From: Streptomyces sp. Ag109_O5-1
Lineage (GTDB): Bacteria > Actinomycetota > Actinomycetes > Streptomycetales > Streptomycetaceae
DNA length: 64,000 nucleotides
NCBI RefSeq assembly: GCF_003814875.1
Contig: NZ_RKQF01000001.1
Span: forward strand, 10,540,001 to 10,604,000
Direction of reading: 5' to 3'
In this document: one piece after another, positions 32,654 to 40,303 of the stretch
Position numbering within the stretch: the stretch's first letter is position 1
How the letters are laid out: each line of letters opens with the position of its first letter
The notes under the pieces: generated by a model
Told to the model about the DNA's origin: nothing
Databases searched by the model: none
What the model saw: only the letters and a program-made list of their open reading frames with translations
Made by a program: the position numbers and the translations under genes

Positions 32654-32869
32654 TCAGAGACCGGCGACCAGGTTGGTGACCGGCTGGGTGTTCAGGCCGG
32701 TGACACCCTCGACGGTGCCGATAGCGGTGTTGACCAGGCCGGAAACCGGGGCAACGCCGTCCACCAGGCCGGTGACGGTGCCGAGGGCGTTCACGGACAG
32801 ACCGCCGGAGACGTTGTCGAGCTCGGCGTCGGAGATCTCGACGGTCTCAACCTGGGGGGTGGAGTTCAT
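32654..32869 (-). CDS. Double-glycine leader peptide precursor for the C39/NHLM exporter
   Basis: 71 aa; the ATG at 32869 follows GGGAAG by seven bases. The leader MNSTPQVETVEISDAELDNVSGG (residues 1-23) ends in Gly-Gly with the acidic/hydrophobic ISDAELDNVSGG pattern cut by C39 peptidases. The predicted core of 48 residues starts LSVNALGTVTGLVDGV. It has no Cys and no aromatic or basic residue, and is rich in Gly, Val, Leu, Thr and Asn with quasi-repeats (GTVTGLVDG, SGLVNTAIG, GTVEGVTGL). Similar peptides are sometimes labelled type A2 lantipeptides, but without Cys no lanthionine can form and no modifying enzyme is nearby. The product is probably an unmodified, hydrophobic, acidic secreted peptide. 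Its activity (bacteriocin, signal or surface peptide) is unknown. Confidence 0.85.
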   Translation of the reverse strand: MNSTPQVETVEISDAELDNVSGGLSVNALGTVTGLVDGVAPVSGLVNTAIGTVEGVTGLNTQPVTNLVAGL

Positions 32870-33372
32870 GATGGAACTTCCCTTCATATGGATATTCACA
32901 AGGGGGGAACGGCCCCCTACGGCCCTTCGGGACGGAACAACGGCCCTGCGGGGACGAGCGGATGGCCGCGACCGCGGGTGCCGGGCGCCCGTTTCCGGGA
33001 ACCCTTCGCGGTCCCTGCGGTGCGATGGATCAAAGCACGCCCGCGGTCCGCGCTTCCAATCAACCAGGCGTCTCACCTGGGAACTTGAGCCTGAGAAGGT
33101 CTTATCCGTGCAGGCGTGCGCACGTCTTGTCGGCGACTCCTTCACAAGCCGCACGACTTCGCCGCGGTGGCGAGGCTTGCCCGCCCGGTGGCGAATCCGG
33201 CACACCGCGCCAAAGGCGCGGCAGGGGGCGTGCGGTTGTGCAGATCCGTCGCTTCCCGTGACTTGCTTGGGTATTCGATGTGCAGATTCCCTGAAGCAAG
33301 GATTCCGGTCCGTGATCGCAACGGAACGTCAGTGATCGATTGCCGACCGTGTCGGTTCGGGGGTGTGGGTCT
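32870..33372. other. Non-coding region upstream of the peptide-export operon
   Basis: About 500 bp without a convincing gene on either strand. It must hold the promoter of the precursor gene, which I could not fix. Visible structure: a hairpin CCGCGCC-AAA-GGCGCGG at 33205-33221 and a 7-bp inverted repeat CTTGCTT...AAGCAAG (33262-33268, 33294-33300). Some of this may be untranslated leader. Confidence 0.4.
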
Positions 33373-33786
33373 TCATCCCAGGAGTGCGTAGACAGCGCTT
33401 GCCCGGGCGGCGAGCGCGCCCGAACTCTCGTCGCGCATGGTGATGTCGGCGAACGCCATCCGGCGGCCCAGTTTGGTCAGCACCGCTTCGATCAGGACAT
33501 CCGCGCCGAGCACCGGGCGCTGGAACGACGTCGACTGCTGCACCGTCGTCATCGGTACGAAGGAGCCCCGGGCCGCCGAGACCGCGATCACCGTCGCCGT
33601 ATCGGCGGCCGCCATCAGGGCCTGCCCCGACAGCCCGCCGCCCTCCCGGGACAGCCGCTCCGACCAGGGCAGACGCAGTGTCGCCCGGTCCTCGCCCACC
33701 GCCTCGGCGGTCAGCCCGAGATCGAGCACCCAGGGGGCGAAGTTGGCGGAGAGGATCTTGTCGGCTTCGGCGGTGGTCATCGTCAT
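33373..33786 (-). CDS. PaaI-type hotdog-fold thioesterase
   Basis: 137 aa from ATG 33786 (MTMTTAEADKILSANFAPWV); an ATG six bases on is equally possible. Hotdog pattern: LRLPWSERLSREGGGLSGQALMAAADTATVIAVSAARG, MTTVQQSTSFQRPVLGADVLIEAVLTKLGRRMAFADITM. Asp in MAAADTA is at the usual catalytic position. It hydrolyses acyl-CoA thioesters; substrate unknown. It is divergent from the S1 protease and reads toward the peptide operon, from which it is separated by about 500 bp. Confidence 0.85.
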   Translation of the reverse strand: MTMTTAEADKILSANFAPWVLDLGLTAEAVGEDRATLRLPWSERLSREGGGLSGQALMAAADTATVIAVSAARGSFVPMTTVQQSTSFQRPVLGADVLIEAVLTKLGRRMAFADITMRDESSGALAARASAVYALLG

Positions 33787-33994
33787 ATGGCGGATTCTTC
33801 CCGGGCCCTGGGCGCACCACGCGCAGCCGCGCCGCGACACGCACGTGCATGGTCGATTTCCGGCCGGTCCAAGGAAGTTGGGAACCGGAATTGAACGCAC
33901 CACGTGACCCGCCCGTACCTATGAGCATCCAGGCGCCGCTCACGAACGACTGCCCTACTACGGCAGACACTCCGTCCCTTGGAGGTCGAGAAGT

Positions 33995-35422
33995 TTGAGT
34001 CACAAGCGAATTCCGAAGCGCAATGCCGCGATTGCGGCGGGCGGTGTGGTGGCGCTCGGAGCTGCGGCCTTCCTGCTGCCGAACGCCAACGCGTCCCAGG
34101 ACAACGCCTCCGGCGCCACTGCCGCGCCCAAGACCCTGAAGGCGACGCAGGCTTCGAATCTCTCCTCGCAGCTGCAGAGCCTCCTCGGCCAGGCGTTCGC
34201 CGGGTCCTATTTCGACAGCTCCAAGCAGCAACTCGTCGTCAACGTCATCAACGGCGACAACAACGTGATCGTCCAGGCGCAGAAGGCCGGCGCGGTCGTC
34301 CGTCAGGTCGCCAACAGCACCAAGGACCTCGAGGCCGCCGCGGCCACCCTGAAGACCAAGGCGACCATACCGGGCACCGCCTGGGCCATCGACCCGAAGA
34401 CCAACAAGGTCGTGGTGAGCGCCGACAGCACCGTCACCGGCAGCAAGTGGGATACGCTGGAGTCGACGGTCCAGGGCCTCGGCTCCAACATGGCCACCCT
34501 GAAGAAGTCGTCCGGCACCTTCAAGACCCTCGTCTCCGGCGGCGACGCGATCTTCTCCCAGGTGGCCCAGGGCACCGTCCGCTGCTCCCTCGGCTTCAAC
34601 GTCAAGGCATCGGACGGCAGCCCCGCCTTCCTGACGGCCGGTCACTGCGGGGTCGCGGCCAAGGACTGGTCCGACTCCCAGAACGGCCAGCCCATCGCCA
34701 CCGTGGACCAGGCCCAGTTCCCCGGCAACGGTGACTTCTCGCTCGTCAAGTACAACGACGCCACCACCCAGGCGCCGAGCGAGGTCAACACCGGCCAGCA
34801 GACCGTCCCCATCACCCAGGCGGTCGACGCCACGGTCGGCGAGACCGTCTTCCGGATGGGCTCCACCACCGGTCTGCACGATGGCCAGGTCACCGGCCTC
34901 GACGCCACGGTCAACTTCGCCAGCGAGACCGTCCCCGGCGGCACCGACACCGTCACCGGTCTCATCCAGACCAACGTCTGCGCCGAGGCCGGCGACAGCG
35001 GCGGCTCGCTGTTCACCCAGGACGGCGGCGCGGTCGGCATGACCTCCGGCGGCAGCGGCGACTGCACCGCCGGCGGCGAGACCTTCTTCCAGCCGGTGAC
35101 CACCGCCCTGCAGGCGACCGGCGCGACCCTCGGCGACGGGGGAGCGGGCGCGGGCGCCGGTGACGCCGGTGCCACGGCCGACCCGTCCGCCACCGCCAGT
35201 GACCCGGCGGCGGGCGGCGACCAGGTCGGCGGCGTGGCCGACCCGTCCGCCACGGCTGCCGACCCGTCCGCGACCGCTGCCGACCCGTCGGCCACGGCCG
35301 GCGACCAGAGCGGCACCGGCACCGGTGACGTGAGCGGCACCGGTGACCAGACGGGCACCGGCGACCAGACCGGGACCGCCGCGAACGGCACCAGCAGCAA
35401 GCACCACCACAAGAAGGGCTGA
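33995..35422 (+). CDS. Secreted S1-family (streptogrisin-like) serine protease with repeat tail
   Basis: 475 aa. The start is TTG 33995, nine bases after GGAGG. A signal peptide (about 1-34, ending ANAS), a propeptide (about 35-195) with the inhibitory prodomain pattern, then a chymotrypsin-fold domain: catalytic His in FLTAGHCG, Asp in NGDFSLVKYN, Ser in EAGDSGGSLFTQ. Cys in TVRCSLGF/GHCG and NVCAEAGD/GDCTAGG fit the usual disulfides. The C-terminal about 85 residues are low complexity: Ala/Gly runs, DPSATA units and GTGDQT units ending in KHHHKKG. The tail has no LPXTG motif but could tether or space the enzyme at the wall. A 24-bp hairpin follows. Confidence 0.9.
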   Translation: MSHKRIPKRNAAIAAGGVVALGAAAFLLPNANASQDNASGATAAPKTLKATQASNLSSQLQSLLGQAFAGSYFDSSKQQLVVNVINGDNNVIVQAQKAGAVVRQVANSTKDLEAAAATLKTKATIPGTAWAIDPKTNKVVVSADSTVTGSKWDTLESTVQGLGSNMATLKKSSGTFKTLVSGGDAIFSQVAQGTVRCSLGFNVKASDGSPAFLTAGHCGVAAKDWSDSQNGQPIATVDQAQFPGNGDFSLVKYNDATTQAPSEVNTGQQTVPITQAVDATVGETVFRMGSTTGLHDGQVTGLDATVNFASETVPGGTDTVTGLIQTNVCAEAGDSGGSLFTQDGGAVGMTSGGSGDCTAGGETFFQPVTTALQATGATLGDGGAGAGAGDAGATADPSATASDPAAGGDQVGGVADPSATAADPSATAADPSATAGDQSGTGTGDVSGTGDQTGTGDQTGTAANGTSSKHHHKKG

Positions 35423-35446
35423 TCGGCCCCACCAGCGGTTCCGTTC

Positions 35447-35496
35447 GGCAGCGGACGGCCCGGCCCTCCCGAGGGAGGGCCGGGCCGTCCGCTGCC
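35447..35496. terminator. Very strong bidirectional stem-loop terminator
   Basis: Perfect 24-bp stem (GGCAGCGGACGGCCCGGCCC... and its complement) with a two-base GA gap at the tip, between the convergent protease and phosphatase genes. Confidence 0.85.
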
Positions 35497-35504
35497 CGCG
35501 GAGT

Positions 35505-37670
35505 TCAGCCGTCCGACTGGGCTCGCAGCAACAGCACCGCCACATCGTCGACACGCTCCTGCGCCGCCGCACTGTGCCGCACGAGCGTGTCGGCGAGCCG
35601 GTCCAAGGGCTGGTCGCCGTTCTCCGCGAGCAGTTCGCCGAGACCGACGAGCGCGTCCTCGATGTCCACGCCGGGTGATTCGACCAGGCCGTCGGTGTAG
35701 AGGGCGAGCACCGAACCCGGCGCCAGCGAGACCTCGGTGGTCGGGTACGTCGCCTCCGCGTCGATGCCCAGCAGCGGACCGCCGGCCAGGTCCAGCACCC
35801 GTACCCGGCCGTCCGGACGTCTCAGCAGTGGCGGTGGATGCCCGGCCCGGGCCATCACCGCCCGCCCCTGTTCGGGATCCAGCCGCAGATACAGACAGCT
35901 CGCGAACAGGTCCGCGCCGAAGTCGATCAGCAGCCGGTTGGTGCTGCGCATCACCTCCTCGGGCGCCTGCCCGACGGTGGTGAAAGCTCGTACACCGGTA
36001 CGGATCTGGCCCATCAGCCCGGCCGCCGTCACGTTGTGCCCCTGCACGTCCCCGATCACCGCCGCGGCCAGTGGCCGGGTCGGCACCAGGTCGTAGAAGT
36101 CGCCGCCGATCTCCATGCCGTGCATGGCCGGCAGATAGCGTGCGGCCGCCTCGACACCGGGCGGCGGGGTCAGCGAGTGCGGCAGCAGGGCCGCCTGCAG
36201 ACCGTGCGCCAGCTGGTTCTTCGCGTCGTAGAGCAGGGCGCGCTCCAGGGCCTGCGCGATGAGCCCGCCGAGACTGGTCAGCACGGCGCGCTCGTCGGCG
36301 GGGAAGGCATGCGGCTCGGCGTAGGCGAGGACACAGGTGCCCACCGGCCGCCCCGACGCGATCAGCGGCAGGATCGCCCAGGCGGCGAACCCGTCCGGGG
36401 AGTCGCGCCGTCCCGGATACAGCCGTTCCAGCTGCTGCCGTGACTCGAAGAACGCGGGCACACCGGTGTTCAGGACATGGGTGCGAGGCGTCCGCTCGGC
36501 CAGCGGGAGACCGTCGAACCGCTCCACGACCTGAGGATCGTCGTACCCGCGGTGCCCCAGGACATGCAGCCGCCCGCCCTGTGACCCGAGCATCACCAGG
36601 GCCTGGCTGCCGACGGCAGGGGCGACCTCGTCCGCCACCAGCTGCACCACGTCCTGCACTCCGACGGCCTCGGTCAGCGCCCCGGCCAGGCTCAGCACCT
36701 GCGAGATGGTGACCAGCCGGGGGGAGGCCGCCGCGTCGGCGCGCGGCAGCGCACCCACCATCTCGGCGGCCGCCCGCGCCCGGGTGATCCGGGTGGTCAG
36801 CCCGGTCTTGCTCGGATACATCCGGAACGACAGCCAGTCGCCCGGCGGCTTCAACGCCACGAACGACGTCACATGCTGGCTGATCAGCGCAGCCCGGTAG
36901 CGGTCCTCGTACATCGGGTCGTTCAGCCAGGGCACCGACACCCACGGCTGGGTGCCGAGCAGTTCGCCGGTCTGGACGCCGAGCAGTTCGGCCGCCGCCG
37001 CGTTGGCGAACGCGACCCGCCCGTGCAGATCGAGCGAGGCCAGCCCGTACGGCAGCCGTGCCACCATCCGCGCCGCCTCCACCGTGCCCGGCGTGCCCGC
37101 CCCCGACGCCGGCGCCGCCAGCAGATCCGGCTCGGCCCGCAGCGCACGGTTCTCCCGGGCGGCCCGGTCGAGCCGCACCGCCAGCCGTTCGCACGCCGCC
37201 GTGAGCGCCTGCCGCTCCCTGTCGGACGGCACCGTCGGATGCGAACCGGGCCAGGTCACGTACACCGCCCCGTACACGGTGTCGGCCGTCGCCACGGGCA
37301 GCGCGGCCAGCGCGAACGGATACGGCAGCACCACCGCGATCCGCGGATACCGGCGCGCCATGTCCTCCTCACCGCCCACCCACACCAGCCGACGCTCGCG
37401 CACCGCCTCCGCCACCGGGATCGGCGCGCTCAGCCCGACCCGCTCCCAGGGCGCCGCGAACGCCCGGGGCAGCCCCGCCGTCACCGCCATCTCCAGGACC
37501 GGCTCGTCGGCCGCCACCAGATAGACCGCGCCGGAGTGCGCCTGCACCTCTTCCATCATCGAGGCCAGCGCGAGCGACAACAGCGGCCGGCCGGACCCGA
37601 CGTCGTCGGCCGCCGGCTCCGCCACGGTCGGCTCCACCGGCGCCGGAGGGGCCCCCATCGCGTCGGTCAC
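35505..37670 (-). CDS. GAF-PAS-GAF-SpoIIE phosphatase
   Basis: 721 aa from GTG 37670, nine bases after GAGGAGG; the longer frame to 37913 has no ribosome site. An N-terminal GAF-like domain (about 20-170), PAS (about 195-300, LPYGLASLDLHGRVAFANAAAAELLG), second GAF (about 320-480) and SpoIIE/PP2C phosphatase (about 500-715, GGDFYDLVPTRP, GDVQGHNVTAAGLMGQ, LALYTDGLVESPG, VDDVAVLLLRA). Unlike the other two such proteins here it lacks a C-terminal GHKL ATPase. It is expected to dephosphorylate a STAS-type partner upon sensing a signal. Divergent from the ramR-like gene. Confidence 0.88.
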   Translation of the reverse strand: MTDAMGAPPAPVEPTVAEPAADDVGSGRPLLSLALASMMEEVQAHSGAVYLVAADEPVLEMAVTAGLPRAFAAPWERVGLSAPIPVAEAVRERRLVWVGGEEDMARRYPRIAVVLPYPFALAALPVATADTVYGAVYVTWPGSHPTVPSDRERQALTAACERLAVRLDRAARENRALRAEPDLLAAPASGAGTPGTVEAARMVARLPYGLASLDLHGRVAFANAAAAELLGVQTGELLGTQPWVSVPWLNDPMYEDRYRAALISQHVTSFVALKPPGDWLSFRMYPSKTGLTTRITRARAAAEMVGALPRADAAASPRLVTISQVLSLAGALTEAVGVQDVVQLVADEVAPAVGSQALVMLGSQGGRLHVLGHRGYDDPQVVERFDGLPLAERTPRTHVLNTGVPAFFESRQQLERLYPGRRDSPDGFAAWAILPLIASGRPVGTCVLAYAEPHAFPADERAVLTSLGGLIAQALERALLYDAKNQLAHGLQAALLPHSLTPPPGVEAAARYLPAMHGMEIGGDFYDLVPTRPLAAAVIGDVQGHNVTAAGLMGQIRTGVRAFTTVGQAPEEVMRSTNRLLIDFGADLFASCLYLRLDPEQGRAVMARAGHPPPLLRRPDGRVRVLDLAGGPLLGIDAEATYPTTEVSLAPGSVLALYTDGLVESPGVDIEDALVGLGELLAENGDQPLDRLADTLVRHSAAAQERVDDVAVLLLRAQSDG

Positions 37671-37975
37671 GCCCGACCACCTCCTCGCCCGGCCGCGCGT
37701 CGCGTCCTCGGGATCAAGGCTCCCGCGCGGCGGCGACCGGCGCACGGCGAGAGCGGTAGGAGCTCCTGCACCGAGCGCCCTCCGTGTACCCCGTTCACGC
37801 CCGCACATGCCCCGCAATCGATGCGCGCGGCGGCGTACGAGCGCCTGGCGTGCGCCCCCGCGCACCCTGATGTCCGGAACTCCGCGCCCACGACGGATGG
37901 CGGACGCCAACAATGGGGCACGCGTTCAACACCTTGAACCGAAGAACCGAAGGACGGCTGGCTGAGGGGGCGGCG

Positions 37976-38584
37976 GTGATCCGGGTACTTCTGGTGCACG
38001 ACGCATGTCTGGTGAGATCGGTCCTGGCGGAGTGGTTACGCCGGGAACCGGGGCTCCGCGTGTACGACACGCCGTGGCACGGCGCGCGGGGGCGGGTCCG
38101 GGCGGTACGGCCGGACGTGTGCGCGGCGGATCTCGACAGCTCCGGCACCCACGGTGTGCCACCGCTGGCCGAACTGCGCCCGGCGGAGGCCGGCACCCCG
38201 TCGCCGAGGCTGGTCGTGCTTGCCGGTGCGAACAGACCCGGGCTGCTGAAGCGGGCGGCCGAGGCGGGGGCGCTGGGTTACGTCGACAAGGAGGGCGCGC
38301 CGGAACGGCTGGTGCGGGCGATCCGGCGTGCTGCCGAGGGGGAACGTTTCGTCGACGACTCCCTGGGCTTCGGTTTCCTCAAGGCCACCGAGATCCCGCT
38401 CACCCGACGGGAGTTGAGCGTGCTGGAGCTGGCGGCCGGCGGGGCGTCCATCGCGGAGATCGCCGGGAGCCTGCACCTGTCCCACGGGACGGTGCGCAAC
38501 TACATGGCGGCGATCACCCGCAAGACCGGCGCCCGCAACCGCGTCGACGCGATCCGCATCTCACCGGGCGAAGGGTGGCTGTGA
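37976..38584 (+). CDS. ramR: RamR/AmfR-like LuxR-family response regulator
   Basis: 202 aa from GTG 37976 (VIRVLLVHDACLVRSVLAEWLRR) preceded by GAGGGGG; the ATG frame at 37913 adds a tail without similarity. Receiver domain about 1-120 with Asp in VCAADLDSSG and Lys in GYVDKEG; the acidic cluster near residue 9 is reduced to HD. LuxR helix-turn-helix about 140-200 (LTRRELSVLELAAGGASIAEIAGSLHLSHGTVRNYMAAI). It matches the regulator that switches on the SapB-type operon. It is convergent with the transporter gene ending at 38561, overlapping by 24 bp. No cognate kinase is present; RamR-type regulators are often orphans. Confidence 0.82.
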   Translation: MIRVLLVHDACLVRSVLAEWLRREPGLRVYDTPWHGARGRVRAVRPDVCAADLDSSGTHGVPPLAELRPAEAGTPSPRLVVLAGANRPGLLKRAAEAGALGYVDKEGAPERLVRAIRRAAEGERFVDDSLGFGFLKATEIPLTRRELSVLELAAGGASIAEIAGSLHLSHGTVRNYMAAITRKTGARNRVDAIRISPGEGWL

Positions 38585-40303
38585 CGGTGCCGCCAAGTCC
38601 TGGTAGAGCGCGCAGGTGCGCAGCAGGTCCTGGTGGGTGCCGTAGGCCGTGCGGGGGCCGTCCATCACCAGGATCCGCTGGGCGCGGCCGGCGGAGGCGA
38701 TCCGGTGCGCGACGACCACCAGCGTGCCGCCCGGCCGTGCAGCGAAGGCGCGCTCCGCGCGGGCCTCGGCCTCCGCGTCGAGATGGCAGGTGGCCTCGTC
38801 GAGCAGGGCGAGCGGCGCGGGGGAGAGATACGCGCGGGTGAGTGCGATCAGCTGGCGCTCGCCGGCCGACAGCGCCGCAGGGCGCACCGGGGCGTCCGGC
38901 CCGCCCAGCCGCTCCAGGACCGGGGCGAGCCCGACCGCCGCGGCGGCGGCCAGCAGCTCGGGCTCCGGGACGGGGTCCGGCCGCAGCAGTCCGAGGTTCT
39001 CGGCGAGGGTGCCCGTGCTGACGTACGCCTCCTGCGGGATCAGCACCCGCAGCGCGGCCGCCCGCGCCCCCGGCACGGGGTGCCCGCACACCCGGATCTG
39101 GCCGTGCGCCGGGGCCAGCAGCCCGGCGGCCACCGCGGTGAGCGTCGACTTGCCGATCCCGCTCGGCCCCACGACGGCGAGGTGACCGCCCTGTGGGACA
39201 CACAGGTCGAGGCCGTCGAGGACGGGGGCGCTCGCGGGTCCGTAGGCGAAGGACACGGCAGCGAGCGCGAGGGCCGGGACACCGACGTCCGGGCGTCGCC
39301 CGGGGACCTTGCGGGGTGTGGTGGACCTGGGGGTGTCCGGGGTCTCGTGAGGTGTGCCGGTGCCGGTGCCGGGGTTCGGGGGCGGGTGCAGTCTGCGCAG
39401 GACGACCGTGAGGCGGGCCCCGCTGGTGCCGAGGCCGTGCACCAGGTTCTGCAGGGCGGGGAGCAGGGACTGGGTGACGTAGGCGAGCGCGCCGACCAGG
39501 GCACCGGCGGTCACGCCGTGGGCGAGCAGCCAGGGGGCGGTGGCGAGCAGCAGCACCAGGGGCATTCGGCCGCCGACCACCAGGGCCGCCACCCGTACGA
39601 CGCTCCAGCGGGCCAGCGCCCGGGCGGCCCGGAATTCGGCGTCGACGCGCTCCCCGGCACGTGTGCCGGCGTACTGCTCGGCGCCCGCCGCCGTGACGTC
39701 CCGCAGCCCCGGGCACATCTCGCCCAGTTCTCCCGCGAGGGCCTCATCGGCCACGAGGAAGGCCTCCTGCCGGCGGGCCAGCGGGCGCAGGGTCGCCGCG
39801 AAGAGGCCGAGCCCCGCGAGCAGCGGGGGTACGACGACCAGCAGCAGCGGGGGCGCGAGGGTGCACAGCCCGGCGAGGGCACCGCCGACCGCGAACACGA
39901 AGGAGCGGGACACCATCACCAGCCCGGCGAGGGTGTCCCGGGCGATCTCCACCTGCTGGGTCAGCCGGGAGAGCGCTGCCCGGTCCGCCTCCCGCACCCC
40001 ACGTGCGACCACCCCCGACACCAGCCGGTCCCGCACCGGTTCGACCAGGTCGGCGACCACGCCATACACCCGCCGGGTCCCGTACGCCCCGAGGACCACC
40101 CCGCCCCCGGCCGCCGCGAGCCACAGCAGGCCCGCCCGGACGTTCCCGGCCAGGAACCCGACGTCGAGCGCGCGGGCCAGGGCGTATCCGAGGAGAAAGG
40201 TCTGCCCGGCCTCCAGCAGAGACCAGCCCGCGAGCCGCGCCGACACCGGCCGTCCAGCCCGCAGCAACCCCATGGCCTGCCGCCGCCGGGACCGGCTCGT
40301 CAC
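38561..40303 (-). CDS. ramB: RamB/AmfB-like ABC half-transporter of the SapB-type cluster
   Basis: 580 aa from GTG 40303, overlapping the stop of the preceding gene (GTGA). An exporter TM domain (about 15-310) is followed by an ATPase with Walker A GPSGIGKSTL, signature LSAGERQLIALTRAY (Ala for the usual second Gly), Walker B LALLDEATCHLD with its Glu intact, and His in VVAHRIAS. It should pair with the neighbouring half-transporter to export the lanthipeptide. The linker (about 315-345) is Pro/Thr-rich. Confidence 0.86.
   Translation of the reverse strand: MTSRSRRRQAMGLLRAGRPVSARLAGWSLLEAGQTFLLGYALARALDVGFLAGNVRAGLLWLAAAGGGVVLGAYGTRRVYGVVADLVEPVRDRLVSGVVARGVREADRAALSRLTQQVEIARDTLAGLVMVSRSFVFAVGGALAGLCTLAPPLLLVVVPPLLAGLGLFAATLRPLARRQEAFLVADEALAGELGEMCPGLRDVTAAGAEQYAGTRAGERVDAEFRAARALARWSVVRVAALVVGGRMPLVLLLATAPWLLAHGVTAGALVGALAYVTQSLLPALQNLVHGLGTSGARLTVVLRRLHPPPNPGTGTGTPHETPDTPRSTTPRKVPGRRPDVGVPALALAAVSFAYGPASAPVLDGLDLCVPQGGHLAVVGPSGIGKSTLTAVAAGLLAPAHGQIRVCGHPVPGARAAALRVLIPQEAYVSTGTLAENLGLLRPDPVPEPELLAAAAAVGLAPVLERLGGPDAPVRPAALSAGERQLIALTRAYLSPAPLALLDEATCHLDAEAEARAERAFAARPGGTLVVVAHRIASAGRAQRILVMDGPRTAYGTHQDLLRTCALYQDLAAPSQPPFAR

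Noticed and set aside
32654..33205. A 183-aa form of the peptide precursor
   Set aside because: The upstream part is Arg-rich and non-conserved in appearance; ATG 32869 has the proper ribosome site and begins a normal leader.
35160..35420. Possible CRISPR or minisatellite array in the protease tail
   Set aside because: The repeats are short in-frame codon units with no spacers; they encode a low-complexity tail.
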